Source of the DNA: Thalassotalea nanhaiensis
GTDB taxonomy: Bacteria; Pseudomonadota; Gammaproteobacteria; Enterobacterales; Alteromonadaceae
Direction: 5' to 3'
NCBI RefSeq assembly: GCF_031583575.1
Contig: NZ_CP134146.1
Coordinates: 558,001 to 622,000 of the forward strand
DNA length: 64,000 nucleotides
A model generated the notes under the pieces. That model made no database searches, had not been told where the DNA came from, and saw nothing but the letters and a program-made list of their open reading frames with translations. The first letter of the stretch is position 1. Each line of letters opens with the position of its first letter. Below are positions 54,956 through 63,737 of this stretch, piece after piece. A program made the position numbers and the translations under genes.

Positions 54956-55345
54956 ATGCTCGATAGACTTGGTATTACAGCGACATCAATATGCGCATTA
55001 CATTGCATTTTGCTGCCTGTGTTAGTGCCGCTATTATCTTTATTCGGCCTAGAATTCCTTGGCGATCATGAATCAGAGCATATTTTTTTATTCGTGACGT
55101 TAATCCTTGGTTCTATTGCTCTTTTCTCTGGTTTTAAACGCTATCACCGTAAAATTTATCCATTTTACTTACTGTTTTTAGGTGGCTTTATCTATTGGCA
55201 TAAACATAGTGTTGATGAAAGCTTGCAACCGGTTATGATCATCGTTGGTGCTTGTCTTTTAATTGCTGCACACGTAGTAAATTTGAAGTTATGTAACAAT
55301 TGTCGAAGCTGTAGCGATCACGAATGTGGCACTGAATTAGAGTAA
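54956..55345 (+). CDS. MerC-domain membrane protein
   Basis: 129 aa from ATG 54956; an earlier frame start would overlap epmA and is unlikely. Four membrane segments. The first contains the ICALHCILLPVL Cys-x3-Cys pair of MerC; the tail LKLCNNCRSCSDHECGTELE has four more cysteines, suggesting metal binding. MerC proteins import mercury, but lone MerC-like proteins also act on zinc or other metals. A palindromic operator precedes it. Confidence 0.75.
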   Translation: MLDRLGITATSICALHCILLPVLVPLLSLFGLEFLGDHESEHIFLFVTLILGSIALFSGFKRYHRKIYPFYLLFLGGFIYWHKHSVDESLQPVMIIVGACLLIAAHVVNLKLCNNCRSCSDHECGTELE

Positions 55346-55383
55346 ATTCTGCTGATATAGTAGTAATTTAAACTAGATAAAAA

Positions 55384-55413
55384 AATAAAGGGAACTGCTT
55401 AGTTCCCTTTATT
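55384..55413. terminator. Bidirectional terminator between MerC-domain gene and ntrC
   Basis: AATAAAGGGAACT-gctt-AGTTCCCTTTATT, a perfect 13-bp stem. Confidence 0.8.
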
Positions 55414-55430
55414 CGTTCATGGACTTGGTA

Positions 55431-56840
55431 TTATGAGTCTTGCAGTTCTTTCAACTTTCTCGTTAAGGTATTACGTCCCCAGCCAAGTTTTCTTGCTGCT
55501 TCCTGTTTATGACCATGGGTAAAATTCAGCGCTCTATCCAGGCATATTTTTTCAAATTCAGGAATAGCAGTGGATAAAATATCTGTGGAGCCTTGATTTA
55601 ACTTTTCATCTACCCAAGATGATAGTTGTTCTTGCCACCCGCCACTTACTTGCGCTGAAATTGCAGCAACAGGGTTTTGTGATAGCTCCTCTGGTAAATC
55701 ATCGACTAAGATTTCTTGTCCACTTGCCATTACGGTTAAATAACGACAAGTGTTTTCTAACTGACGAACATTGCCAGGCCAATCACAGCGCTGCATAAAT
55801 TTAATGGCTTCGCGTGAAATAGTTTTACACTCAACGCCGAGTTCATTCGCCGCTAAATTTAAAAAGTGCTTAGCTAATTGTTCAATATCTTCTTTACGTT
55901 CTTTTAAACTAGGGATATGAACACGAATAACATTCAAGCGGTGAAATAAATCTTCGCGAAATTCGCCTTGATTAACCCTATCTTCAAGGTTTTGATGCGT
56001 TGCAGCTATGATCCTAACATCAACTTTGATTGGGTTATGTCCACCTACACGGTAAAACTGACCGTCAGCAAGTACTCGTAATAAACGTGTTTGCACATCA
56101 ATTGGCATATCACCAATTTCGTCTAAAAATAACGTACCGCCATGAGCTTGTTCAAAGCGCCCCTGACGAACAGAGTTAGCACCGGTAAACGCCCCTTTTT
56201 CATGACCAAATAATTCTGACTCGATTAAATCTTTAGGAATTGCCGCCATGTTTAATGGAATAAATGAATTTTTCTTCCTAGGGCTATGTAAATGCAACGC
56301 ATGGGCGACTAATTCTTTACCAGTACCAGATTCGCCATTAATTAACACGCTAATACTAGAGCGTGATAGACGGCCAATCGCTCTAAACACTTCTTGCATT
56401 GCTGGCGCTTCACCAATGATACCAACACCGTTTTCTGTTTTGGTTACGGTAGCCTTTTTCGCATTTTGTTCTTGTGCGTGGATTAATGCGCGTTTAGTTA
56501 AATTAAGTGCATCATCTATATCAAATGGCTTCGGTAAATATTCAAAAGCACCACCTTGATAAGCGTTTACAGCACTGTCTAAATCGGAATGGGCGGTCAT
56601 TATGATAACCGGTAAGTCAGGGAATTTATCGTTGATGATGCTAAGTAACGTCATGCCATCCATTTTCGGCATGCGGATATCTGAAATAATAACGTCAGGT
56701 TGGCTGTATTCAATTGCTGCTAATAAATCATCTGCATTACTAAAAGAAGCACAGCTGATGTTTTCTCCCTTGAACGCACGCTCTAATACCCAACGTATTG
56801 AGCTATCGTCGTCAACAATCCAAACTTGTTCTGGGTTCAT
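55431..56840 (-). CDS. ntrC: Nitrogen regulator NtrC (response regulator, sigma-54 activator)
   Basis: 469 aa. Receiver domain with phospho-Asp in DVIISDIRMP (about 54), AAA+ domain with Walker A GESGTGKE (about 167-174) and the sigma-54 loop GAFTGA, then a Fis-type HTH at the end (QEAARKLGWGRNTLTRKLKEL). Activates nitrogen genes when glutamine is low. Two bp after ntrB, so cotranscribed. Confidence 0.95.
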   Translation of the reverse strand: MNPEQVWIVDDDSSIRWVLERAFKGENISCASFSNADDLLAAIEYSQPDVIISDIRMPKMDGMTLLSIINDKFPDLPVIIMTAHSDLDSAVNAYQGGAFEYLPKPFDIDDALNLTKRALIHAQEQNAKKATVTKTENGVGIIGEAPAMQEVFRAIGRLSRSSISVLINGESGTGKELVAHALHLHSPRKKNSFIPLNMAAIPKDLIESELFGHEKGAFTGANSVRQGRFEQAHGGTLFLDEIGDMPIDVQTRLLRVLADGQFYRVGGHNPIKVDVRIIAATHQNLEDRVNQGEFREDLFHRLNVIRVHIPSLKERKEDIEQLAKHFLNLAANELGVECKTISREAIKFMQRCDWPGNVRQLENTCRYLTVMASGQEILVDDLPEELSQNPVAAISAQVSGGWQEQLSSWVDEKLNQGSTDILSTAIPEFEKICLDRALNFTHGHKQEAARKLGWGRNTLTRKLKELQDS

Positions 56841-56842
56841 GG

Positions 56843-57934
56843 TTATACTCTCTTCGGTAAAGGTAATAAAATGGTAAATTCGGTGCGTCCAGGGTAGCTA
56901 TGACAAGATAATTTCCCTTTATGTTGATGTACTAGAGTTTGCGCAATTGATAGCCCTAAACCAGTACCATCATCGCGCCCAGAAACCATAGGGTAAAAAA
57001 TAGTGTCTTGAATTTCGGCTGGAATGCCTGGTCCGTTATCGATAATTGATATTTTAACTGCCAATTTCACTTGTTTACCGTTAATAGTTTGGTTGGTCGC
57101 AATTCTAGTTTTAAGGGTTATTACACCGCTTTCATCAAGTATTTGCGTCGCATTTCTAATAATATTGAGTAGACTTTGTTGCAACTTTTCAGTGTCAATT
57201 TCGATATCAGGGATCGACGGATCATAATCCCTCAAAATTTCAATTTGATTTACATTATCCATGCTAACTAACTGGCGAACCTTCTCTAACACTTCATGAA
57301 TGTTATGCATTTCAAGCCTTGGCAATTGATTAGGCCCTAATAGACGATCGACTAAATTTGTTAATCGGTCAGCTTGTTCAATAATCATTGAGGTAAATTC
57401 TTGTTGATCTGGATTCAACTCTTTGTCGAGTAATTGTGCCGCGCCACGTAAACCGCCTAGCGGGTTTTTAATTTCGTGTGCTAATCCTCTGATCAAATCA
57501 CGAGCAGCTTCCCATTGTTGTTCTTGAAAAACTTCTGCGCTGATTTGCTTTTGTTTATCGATTTGTTTGCACTCTAAAAGGATATGCTCTTTGTCATTAA
57601 ACAGTGCTACTGATGCGGTAACTTCGATAGTAATGTGGTAGTTTTCAATAAACTCCAGTACGACGTCGGAATCAGTAAAATCTTGTCCTGTCTTTAATAC
57701 TTGTATTAAGCGTTCAGTAGAAATGGAGCAGTGGGTAAAAATACTCAGAAACCTTTGCTGGTATAAACGGTTGAGGCTTTTTGAAAACAGAGCTTCAGCA
57801 GAAGAGTTCAAATATTGAATATTCAAATCGTCATCGATTATGACAACAGCGGTAACAAGCTGTGGAACTAAATGTTGAGCGTAAGTCGCTCTGATCTCTT
57901 TTAAACTAGCGTTGGTGTACAATACAATCTCCAA
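56843..57934 (-). CDS. ntrB: Nitrogen sensor kinase NtrB
   Basis: 363 aa from a TTG at 57934. PAS domain (about 30-130), then H-box LAHEIKNPLGGLRGAAQ (phospho-His about 150) and ATPase blocks N-box IIRNATQI, G1 DNGPGIP and G2 GTGLGLS. Switched to phosphatase by PII. An NtrC box touches the start codon; no good ribosome site is visible for TTG, so the start is less secure. Confidence 0.93.
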   Translation of the reverse strand: MEIVLYTNASLKEIRATYAQHLVPQLVTAVVIIDDDLNIQYLNSSAEALFSKSLNRLYQQRFLSIFTHCSISTERLIQVLKTGQDFTDSDVVLEFIENYHITIEVTASVALFNDKEHILLECKQIDKQKQISAEVFQEQQWEAARDLIRGLAHEIKNPLGGLRGAAQLLDKELNPDQQEFTSMIIEQADRLTNLVDRLLGPNQLPRLEMHNIHEVLEKVRQLVSMDNVNQIEILRDYDPSIPDIEIDTEKLQQSLLNIIRNATQILDESGVITLKTRIATNQTINGKQVKLAVKISIIDNGPGIPAEIQDTIFYPMVSGRDDGTGLGLSIAQTLVHQHKGKLSCHSYPGRTEFTILLPLPKRV

Positions 57935-57950
57935 TGCACCAAATTGGTGC
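57935..57950 (-). promoter_or_regulatory. NtrC box at the start of ntrB
   Basis: TGCACC-AAATT-GGTGC on the plus strand matches TGCACY-N5-GGTGCA. Position directly at the ntrB start suggests autorepression, as at E. coli glnLp. Confidence 0.75.
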
Positions 57951-58010
57951 GACCATTTATAGCAGTGTAATAAATAGTCAGGCGTTTTGCACCTAAATAG
58001 AGAAAATTAG

Positions 58011-58535
58011 CTAATTAACCCTAGCACGATGCAAGTAAACAGTTCTTTCTTTAGAAGATGCAATAACCTTGCCTTGATTGTTAAGTAGCTCTAATTTTAT
58101 TTTATGTTCGCCGCGATCAACATCTCGTAGGATAAATACTGAACGGGTTTGAGGTTCTCCATGTGCTTCGCCATTCATTAGTAAGCGCACTTTAAAGCCA
58201 CGCTTGAAAACAGGAGCGACTCTTCCGGAGATGTATATTGAACCTGAATTATCGCGTATGGTGGCATGATCTTCAGGTTGAGAGATTTGGACCTGGTATT
58301 CTTCTTGTACGACTCTTGGGCTGATATCCAGCACAGTAGTGTTTACAGAAGATATAACAGTTTGTTTGTTTTTAATTTCAATTTCTTCGGCAATTTCTTC
58401 AGCACCAGGTTTGGGGCTATCAGAATACACTAAATCACCATTTGCATTGCGCCACACATATATCTTTGATGAGGCCGCAGTAGCAGGTGCTAAGAGTGTA
58501 AAAAACAGTATTACAAAAATTGTATACTTTGCCAT
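58011..58535 (-). CDS. DUF4124 periplasmic protein
   Basis: 174 aa. Signal peptide 1-20 (ending ATAA). DUF4124 block KIYVWRNANGDLVYSDSPKP (about 24-43), then a beta-rich part with IYISGRVAPVFKRGFKVRLL like an Ig fold. Envelope protein of unknown role; commonly found next to ntrB/glnA in gammaproteobacteria. Between glnA and ntrB, same strand. Confidence 0.82.
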   Translation of the reverse strand: MAKYTIFVILFFTLLAPATAASSKIYVWRNANGDLVYSDSPKPGAEEIAEEIEIKNKQTVISSVNTTVLDISPRVVQEEYQVQISQPEDHATIRDNSGSIYISGRVAPVFKRGFKVRLLMNGEAHGEPQTRSVFILRDVDRGEHKIKLELLNNQGKVIASSKERTVYLHRARVN

Positions 58536-58705
58536 CGATTAAAATGTTCCTTTTTAAATCGTCTTACTAAATGATTGATACATCATATAGTTACTAACCC
58601 AAGTTTAGGGCATTACTATCTAATTTAACTAAATATTTAGCATAGTGCTAGTAAATTGCTATAAAATTTTATTATAGCAGTTCTGTAATTTATCGCTGAA
58701 ACAAA

Positions 58706-58727
58706 GAAGCCCGCATTAGCGGGCTTC
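58706..58727 (-). terminator. Terminator after glnA
   Basis: GAAGCCCGC-taat-GCGGGCTTC stem followed by TTTGTTT on the minus strand. Confidence 0.8.
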
Positions 58728-58751
58728 AATAAGTTTAAATGATATTCGCGA

Positions 58752-60158
58752 TTAAACGCTGTAGTACATATCAAATTCAACTGGGTGAGTAGTTGAGTTT
58801 AATAATTCAACTTCATCACGTTTTAAACCAATGTAAGCATTGATCATATCTTCATCCATTACACCACCAGCTGTTAAGAAGTCCATATCAGCTTCTAAGC
58901 TATCAAGTGCTTCTTCAAGTGAAGATGCAACTTGTGGGATAGCCGCTGCTTCTTCAGCAGGAAGGTCGTATAAATCTTTATCCATAGCATCGCCAGGGTG
59001 GATTTTGTTTTTGATACCGTCAAGGCCAGCCATAAGCATTGCAGAGAATGCTAAGTATGGGTTTGCTGTTGGATCAGGGAAACGAACTTCAATACGAGTT
59101 GCTTTTGGTGTAGGAACAATTGGAATACGAATCGATGCACTACGGTTACGTGCAGAGTATGCAAGCATTACCGGAGCTTCAAAACCAGGTACAAGACGTT
59201 TGTACGAGTTAGTTGAAGCGTTAGTGAATGCATTTAACGCTTTAGCATGTTTAATAATGCCGCCAACGTAGTAAAGTGCAGTTTCAGATAAACCACCGTA
59301 TTGATCACCAGAGAAAAGGTTAACACCGTCTTTCGCTAATGATTGGTGAACGTGCATACCAGTACCGTTGTCACCAACTAATGGCTTAGGCATGAATGTA
59401 GCTGTTTTACCGTATGCATGTGCAACGTTATGTACAACATACTTATAAATTTGAACTTCATCGGCTTTTAATACCATAGTATTAAAACGACAAGCGATTT
59501 CGTTTTGACCAGCAGTTGCAACTTCATGGTGATGTGCTTCAACAACTAAGCCCATTTCTTCCATTACTAAACACATTGCTGAACGTAGATCTTGAGACGA
59601 ATCAACTGGTGCTACTGGGAAGTAACCACCTTTAACGCCTGGACGGTGACCTGTGTTGCCGTCTTCATAGTGTGTAGCACCATTCCATGCAGCTTCTTTG
59701 TCATCAATTTTGTACATTGAACCAGACATATCAGTGTGGAATTTAACGTCATCAAATACGAAAAACTCTGGCTCTGGACCAATTAATACTGTGTCAGCAA
59801 TACCTGTTGAACGCATGTACTCTTCAGCACGCTTAGCTACTGAACGAGGGTCACGGCTGTAACCTTGCATAGTTGCAGGCTCAACGATGTCACAACGAAG
59901 GTTCATTGTTGCTTCTTCAGTGAACGGGTCTAATACAGCTGTTGCTGCATCTGGCATTAATACCATGTCAGATTCGTTAATGCCCTTCCAACCAGCAATT
60001 GAAGAACCATCGAACATTTTACCGTCTTCAAAAAAGTCTTCATCAATTTGATGATGTGGAAGTGTAACGTGTTGCTCTTTACCTTTTGAATCGGTAAAAC
60101 GTAAATCAACGAATTTTACATCGTTATCTTTGATTAGATCGAATACTGCTTGTGACAT
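58752..60158 (-). CDS. glnA: Glutamine synthetase type I
   Basis: 468 aa. Makes glutamine from glutamate, ammonia and ATP. Beta-grasp N-terminus ([16 protein letters not shown], 15-30), catalytic domain with [12 protein letters not shown], and the adenylylation Tyr in DLYDLPAEE (about 397), so a GSI-beta enzyme under GlnE control. GGAGACG precedes the ATG. Two NtrC enhancers and a sigma-54 promoter stand upstream. Confidence 0.97.
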   Translation of the reverse strand: MSQAVFDLIKDNDVKFVDLRFTDSKGKEQHVTLPHHQIDEDFFEDGKMFDGSSIAGWKGINESDMVLMPDAATAVLDPFTEEATMNLRCDIVEPATMQGYSRDPRSVAKRAEEYMRSTGIADTVLIGPEPEFFVFDDVKFHTDMSGSMYKIDDKEAAWNGATHYEDGNTGHRPGVKGGYFPVAPVDSSQDLRSAMCLVMEEMGLVVEAHHHEVATAGQNEIACRFNTMVLKADEVQIYKYVVHNVAHAYGKTATFMPKPLVGDNGTGMHVHQSLAKDGVNLFSGDQYGGLSETALYYVGGIIKHAKALNAFTNASTNSYKRLVPGFEAPVMLAYSARNRSASIRIPIVPTPKATRIEVRFPDPTANPYLAFSAMLMAGLDGIKNKIHPGDAMDKDLYDLPAEEAAAIPQVASSLEEALDSLEADMDFLTAGGVMDEDMINAYIGLKRDEVELLNSTTHPVEFDMYYSV

Positions 60159-60223
60159 GAACGTCTCCGTAATTACTCTGCAGGTTATAATTAAAGTGTA
60201 AAAATATTAGTTGTTTTTCATTA

Positions 60224-60240
60224 AGCGATTATCGTGCCAA
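60224..60240 (-). promoter_or_regulatory. Sigma-54 (-24/-12) promoter of glnA
   Basis: Minus strand TTGGCACGATAATCGCT: GG and GC dinucleotides exactly 10 bases apart (plus-strand CC at 60237-60238, GC at 60225-60226). Predicted start of transcript near 60213, leader of about 55 nt. Confidence 0.85.
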
Positions 60241-60301
60241 CTCTTTAAGTGTTTATATATAAAGGTTTTGTCATATGCGGGGCATTAAATCAAAAAACTT
60301 T

Positions 60302-60320
60302 ACGCACCACTATGGTGCGT
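60302..60320. promoter_or_regulatory. NtrC enhancer box 1 of glnA
   Basis: ACGCACCACTATGGTGCGT, a 19-bp palindrome matching GCACC-N5-GGTGC, about 95 bp upstream of the predicted transcript start. Confidence 0.85.
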
Positions 60321-60323
60321 AAA

Positions 60324-60339
60324 TGCACTGTTGTGGTGA
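60324..60339. promoter_or_regulatory. NtrC enhancer box 2 of glnA
   Basis: TGCACT-GTTGT-GGTGA, two turns of helix beyond box 1; a weaker match, as usual for paired NtrC sites. Confidence 0.75.
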
Positions 60340-60343
60340 GTTG

Positions 60344-61048
60344 TTAGTTCAGGTTAGAGTTTATCAGTTCTAACGCCTCATCTAAGATTTCTTTAACCGC
60401 TATATGGGCTTTTTCAGGGTTTCTAGATTTAATTGTGTTAAGGATATGAGCGTGCTTTTCGATATCTCCTGATTCACCTTTTGTAGCATTTGTATATCGA
60501 ATACTTACTTTTAGTGCCGTACTAATAAATTCGGTTAATTGTACAATAAAAGGATTGCCACTGGCTTTTAGGACACCAGTATGAAAAGCAATGTCTGAAT
60601 CTAGTGGATCATCTAAACCCTTTTCAGCAGCTTCCATACGGGCTAATGCTTTTTCAATTTCTTCTAGTTCTTCAAATGTTGCATTAACTGCGGCTAATGC
60701 AGCAGCTTGTGGTTCAATAGCTGCCCTAACTTCTGTGAAAGATTTTAACAATGTAAGGGAAGGGTTCGAACTGAGAATCCAACCGAGTACGTCGGTATCA
60801 AACATATTCCAATTAGTTTCAGGTAAAACCTGAATACCCTTTTTAGGGCGCGAAGCAATTAACCCTTTAGCGGCAATCATTTTAACAGCCTCTCGGGTGG
60901 CGCTACGACTTACGTCATATTGTTCGCACAGATCAGCTTCAGTAGGGAGACCTTCACCTACTTTATATGTCCCTGTAACTATAGCTTTTCCCAAGTCATG
61001 GGTTAGTTGGTAAGTTAAGTTATGTTTTTGTACCATCGTTATACTCAT
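60344..61048 (-). CDS. GntR/FCD-family regulator, DgoR-like
   Basis: 234 aa. Winged HTH (LTYQLTHDLGKAIVTGTYKV to VSRSATREAVKMIAAKGLI, about 10-65) and a C-terminal FCD ligand domain (about 90-225) with metal histidines in DIAFHTGVL and KHAHIL. Divergent from the SDR-dgoK-dgoA-symporter operon, which it most likely represses until a sugar acid binds. Named DgoR only by context. Confidence 0.87.
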   Translation of the reverse strand: MSITMVQKHNLTYQLTHDLGKAIVTGTYKVGEGLPTEADLCEQYDVSRSATREAVKMIAAKGLIASRPKKGIQVLPETNWNMFDTDVLGWILSSNPSLTLLKSFTEVRAAIEPQAAALAAVNATFEELEEIEKALARMEAAEKGLDDPLDSDIAFHTGVLKASGNPFIVQLTEFISTALKVSIRYTNATKGESGDIEKHAHILNTIKSRNPEKAHIAVKEILDEALELINSNLN

Positions 61049-61282
61049 TTGCGCATTTATTCATTTGTCCATTAAATCATATAATTTCCCGAAAACAAAT
61101 CCCGAATACATTTTTTATATGTTAATAGGTTGTTAAGTTATCGTATTTTTGGTTTATATCCACTTATTTATATATGTTTATCAGGTGTTATCAATGATTG
61201 AAAAAAACAATTAAACATGTGAAAGTGTTTATATAATTAAAAAAAATGCACTATAGATGTATTTGTGAAAGGGGAGAATTTG

Positions 61283-62038
61283 ATGAGTTATTCTACTCAT
61301 TATCCTAGTTTGAAAGGCAAAGTTATTTTTATCACCGGTGGTGCCAGTGGTATTGGTGCTGAAATGGTTCGCTCTTTTGTCGAGCAAGGGGCAAAAGTTG
61401 CTTTTGTTGACCTAGATAATAATGCAGCACAGCATCTATCGGATGATTTGCATGGAAATGTATGGTTTCAAAGTATTGATGCGACTAAACAAACTGACTT
61501 GCAACAATCAGTTAAAGACGCTGCTGAGGCATTAGGCGCTATAAATGTTCTCATTAATAATGTTGCTAATGACATGCGCCATCATGTTTCTGAAATAAGT
61601 GAGCAACAATGGCATGACTGCATGAAAATAAACTTAGATCCGACATTTTTTGCATCACAAGCCGTTTATCCTTATATGCAGAAAAATGGTGGTGGTAGTA
61701 TTGTAAATTTCAGTTCTATTAATGCGATTGTTGGTTTAGCAAATATGTCTGGTTATGTAACCGCTAAGGCTGGAATTATTGGCATGACCAGAGCCATGGC
61801 CAAAGATTTTGGCTGTGACAATATTAGAGTAAATGCCATTTTACCAGGTTGGGTTGCGACAGAGCGACAGTTACAAACTTGGTTAAATGAAGATGTTGAA
61901 AACCAATGGATGGAATCCATGGCGATAAAAAAACGAATCCTTGCCAGTGACGTTGCCAAACTCGCTTTATTTTTAGCCTCTGATGATAGTTCAATGATAA
62001 CGGGCCAAAAATTAGTCATAGATGGTGGCAAGATATAA
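61283..62038 (+). CDS. Short-chain dehydrogenase, sugar or sugar-acid oxidoreductase
   Basis: 251 aa from ATG 61283 (MSYSTHYPSL), with GGGGAGAA five bases upstream; a GTG six codons earlier overlaps this ribosome site. GGASGIG (about 17-23), Ser in NFSSINAI and Tyr-Lys in GYVTAKAG. Position before dgoK and dgoA points to galactose or galactonate-related oxidation (for example a D-galactose dehydrogenase), but the substrate is not shown. Stop overlaps the dgoK start by one base (TAATG). Confidence 0.82.
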   Translation: MSYSTHYPSLKGKVIFITGGASGIGAEMVRSFVEQGAKVAFVDLDNNAAQHLSDDLHGNVWFQSIDATKQTDLQQSVKDAAEALGAINVLINNVANDMRHHVSEISEQQWHDCMKINLDPTFFASQAVYPYMQKNGGGSIVNFSSINAIVGLANMSGYVTAKAGIIGMTRAMAKDFGCDNIRVNAILPGWVATERQLQTWLNEDVENQWMESMAIKKRILASDVAKLALFLASDDSSMITGQKLVIDGGKI

Positions 62039-62991
62039 TGGCTAGCCAATATCTAGTAACTATTGATTGGGGAACCAGTTTTTTACGTGCTTACCTTTGT
62101 GAGTTATCAAAGGACGCTGAATTGCGGCTTATTGAGACCCAAGTAGGACGTGGCGTGTCAAAGTGTGATGGTAATTTTGAGCAGGAGTTGCTTAATTGTA
62201 TTTCATCTTGGATACCTCAGTATGGCAAACTACCTGTGTATATGGCGGGACAAATTAGTTCAAGTATTGGCTGGCAAAACACAAAATATTTACCCTGTCC
62301 GCTAGCACCCAAAGACATTGCTTTTGGTGGAAAAAGTTTTAGCGCTAACGGTCATGATATCTATGTACTTCCAGGCACATCATGCGAGTATCCAGATCAA
62401 AGTTTTGATGTCATGCGTGGCGAAGAGTTGCAAATTTTAGGTTGGATGCAATTAGCTTTAGCCCATGAAACCGGTAAGCATATCCTGTGTTTACCTGGCA
62501 CCCATACAAAATGGGTATTAGTAGAAAATGGCACTATCCGATTGTTTAAAACAGCGATGACCGGTGAATTATTCGATATTTTATCAAATAGCAGTGTATT
62601 AATAGAAGAGCCAAACGATAACTTTGATTCTAAAGTGTTTATAGAAGGTGCTGAATATGTTCTACAAGGTGATGCAGGTGATTTTAGTCATGACCTCTTT
62701 AGTGTTAGAACCAGGCAAATACAGGCACAGCTAACCAAGCAACAAGCAACGTCATATCTATCAGGGATTTTGATAGGAACAGATGCAAGAGCTGCACAGC
62801 AATCACCATATTGGGAATTCGATCAAGTTGAATCCATTCATATTGTTGGTTCAATAAAATTAAGTAAATATTTTGCAACGGTTTTAGGCTTAATGGGCTA
62901 CAAAAGTAAAACCTATGATGCTAAACAAACGTCTTTGTTGGGCTTCGCCTCAATTCTTAAGCAGAGATGTCTTACCAATTCTACAAATTAA
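62038..62991 (+). CDS. dgoK: 2-dehydro-3-deoxygalactonokinase
   Basis: 317 aa, PF05035. Phosphorylates 2-keto-3-deoxygalactonate in the De Ley-Doudoroff pathway. ASKHA-type start VTIDWGTSFLRAYLC (residues 7-21), MAGQISSSIGW and LCLPGTHTKWVLVENG. ATP- and sugar-binding blocks are complete. Translationally coupled to the preceding SDR. Confidence 0.92.
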   Translation: MASQYLVTIDWGTSFLRAYLCELSKDAELRLIETQVGRGVSKCDGNFEQELLNCISSWIPQYGKLPVYMAGQISSSIGWQNTKYLPCPLAPKDIAFGGKSFSANGHDIYVLPGTSCEYPDQSFDVMRGEELQILGWMQLALAHETGKHILCLPGTHTKWVLVENGTIRLFKTAMTGELFDILSNSSVLIEEPNDNFDSKVFIEGAEYVLQGDAGDFSHDLFSVRTRQIQAQLTKQQATSYLSGILIGTDARAAQQSPYWEFDQVESIHIVGSIKLSKYFATVLGLMGYKSKTYDAKQTSLLGFASILKQRCLTNSTN

Positions 62992-63051
62992 TCCAAACTA
63001 AAACATAAAATCCTTTTATTCAGGTATGATTTATATTATAAATGGTGTTAT

Positions 63052-63696
63052 ATGAATATAGATCTACCTAAAGGAAATATGTTGCGCCAGTTACAAAGTA
63101 ATCCATGCATAGCTATCCTTAGGGGGCTGAAACCAGCTCAAGCCAAAGCTATAGGGCAAAAGCTTTATCAGCATGGCATCAAAATAATGGAAGTGCCATT
63201 GAATAGGGAAGGTGCTTATGAAAGCATTGAAATTCTTTATAACTCAATGCCTTCTGATTGTTTAATTGGTGCAGGTACAGTCACTAAAGTAGAGCAATTA
63301 GACAGGTTGCATGCTTTGGGGATTAAATTAGCAATCTCTCCAAATACTGATGTTGATATTATCCAAAAAGCGGCTGAATATAACATGTTACATATGCCTG
63401 GGGTTGCAACTCCTTCAGAGGTCTATACAGCATATAATAGTGGCGCTCGTTGGTTAAAGCTTTTTCCGGCAACAACTTTTGGTACAGGGCATTTAAAAGC
63501 ATTATTAAGTATTGCCCCCAAAGGTGCTAACTTTATTGCTGTTGGTGGACTAGATACTACTAACTTAAAAGATTGGATGGCTGCCGGAGCCAAAGGTGTT
63601 GGTATTGGAAATAGCCTTTACAGTGAAGATGACATATTCGTTGAAAGTGAGAAAAAAATAGCTTTGTTTGCAGAGGCTTGCAAACAAATTAAATAA
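63052..63696 (+). CDS. dgoA: 2-dehydro-3-deoxy-6-phosphogalactonate aldolase
   Basis: 214 aa class I KDPG/KDPGal aldolase. Glu in IMEVPLNREGA, Schiff-base Lys in RWLKLFPATTFG (about 130-141) and phosphate loop AVGGLDTTNL. Splits KDPGal into pyruvate and glyceraldehyde 3-phosphate after DgoK. 60 bp after dgoK. KDPG activity cannot be ruled out. Confidence 0.9.
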   Translation: MNIDLPKGNMLRQLQSNPCIAILRGLKPAQAKAIGQKLYQHGIKIMEVPLNREGAYESIEILYNSMPSDCLIGAGTVTKVEQLDRLHALGIKLAISPNTDVDIIQKAAEYNMLHMPGVATPSEVYTAYNSGARWLKLFPATTFGTGHLKALLSIAPKGANFIAVGGLDTTNLKDWMAAGAKGVGIGNSLYSEDDIFVESEKKIALFAEACKQIK

Positions 63697-63737
63697 AACT
63701 AAAAACAAACTTAAAAGAGAATTTTCAGGGGAAAATT

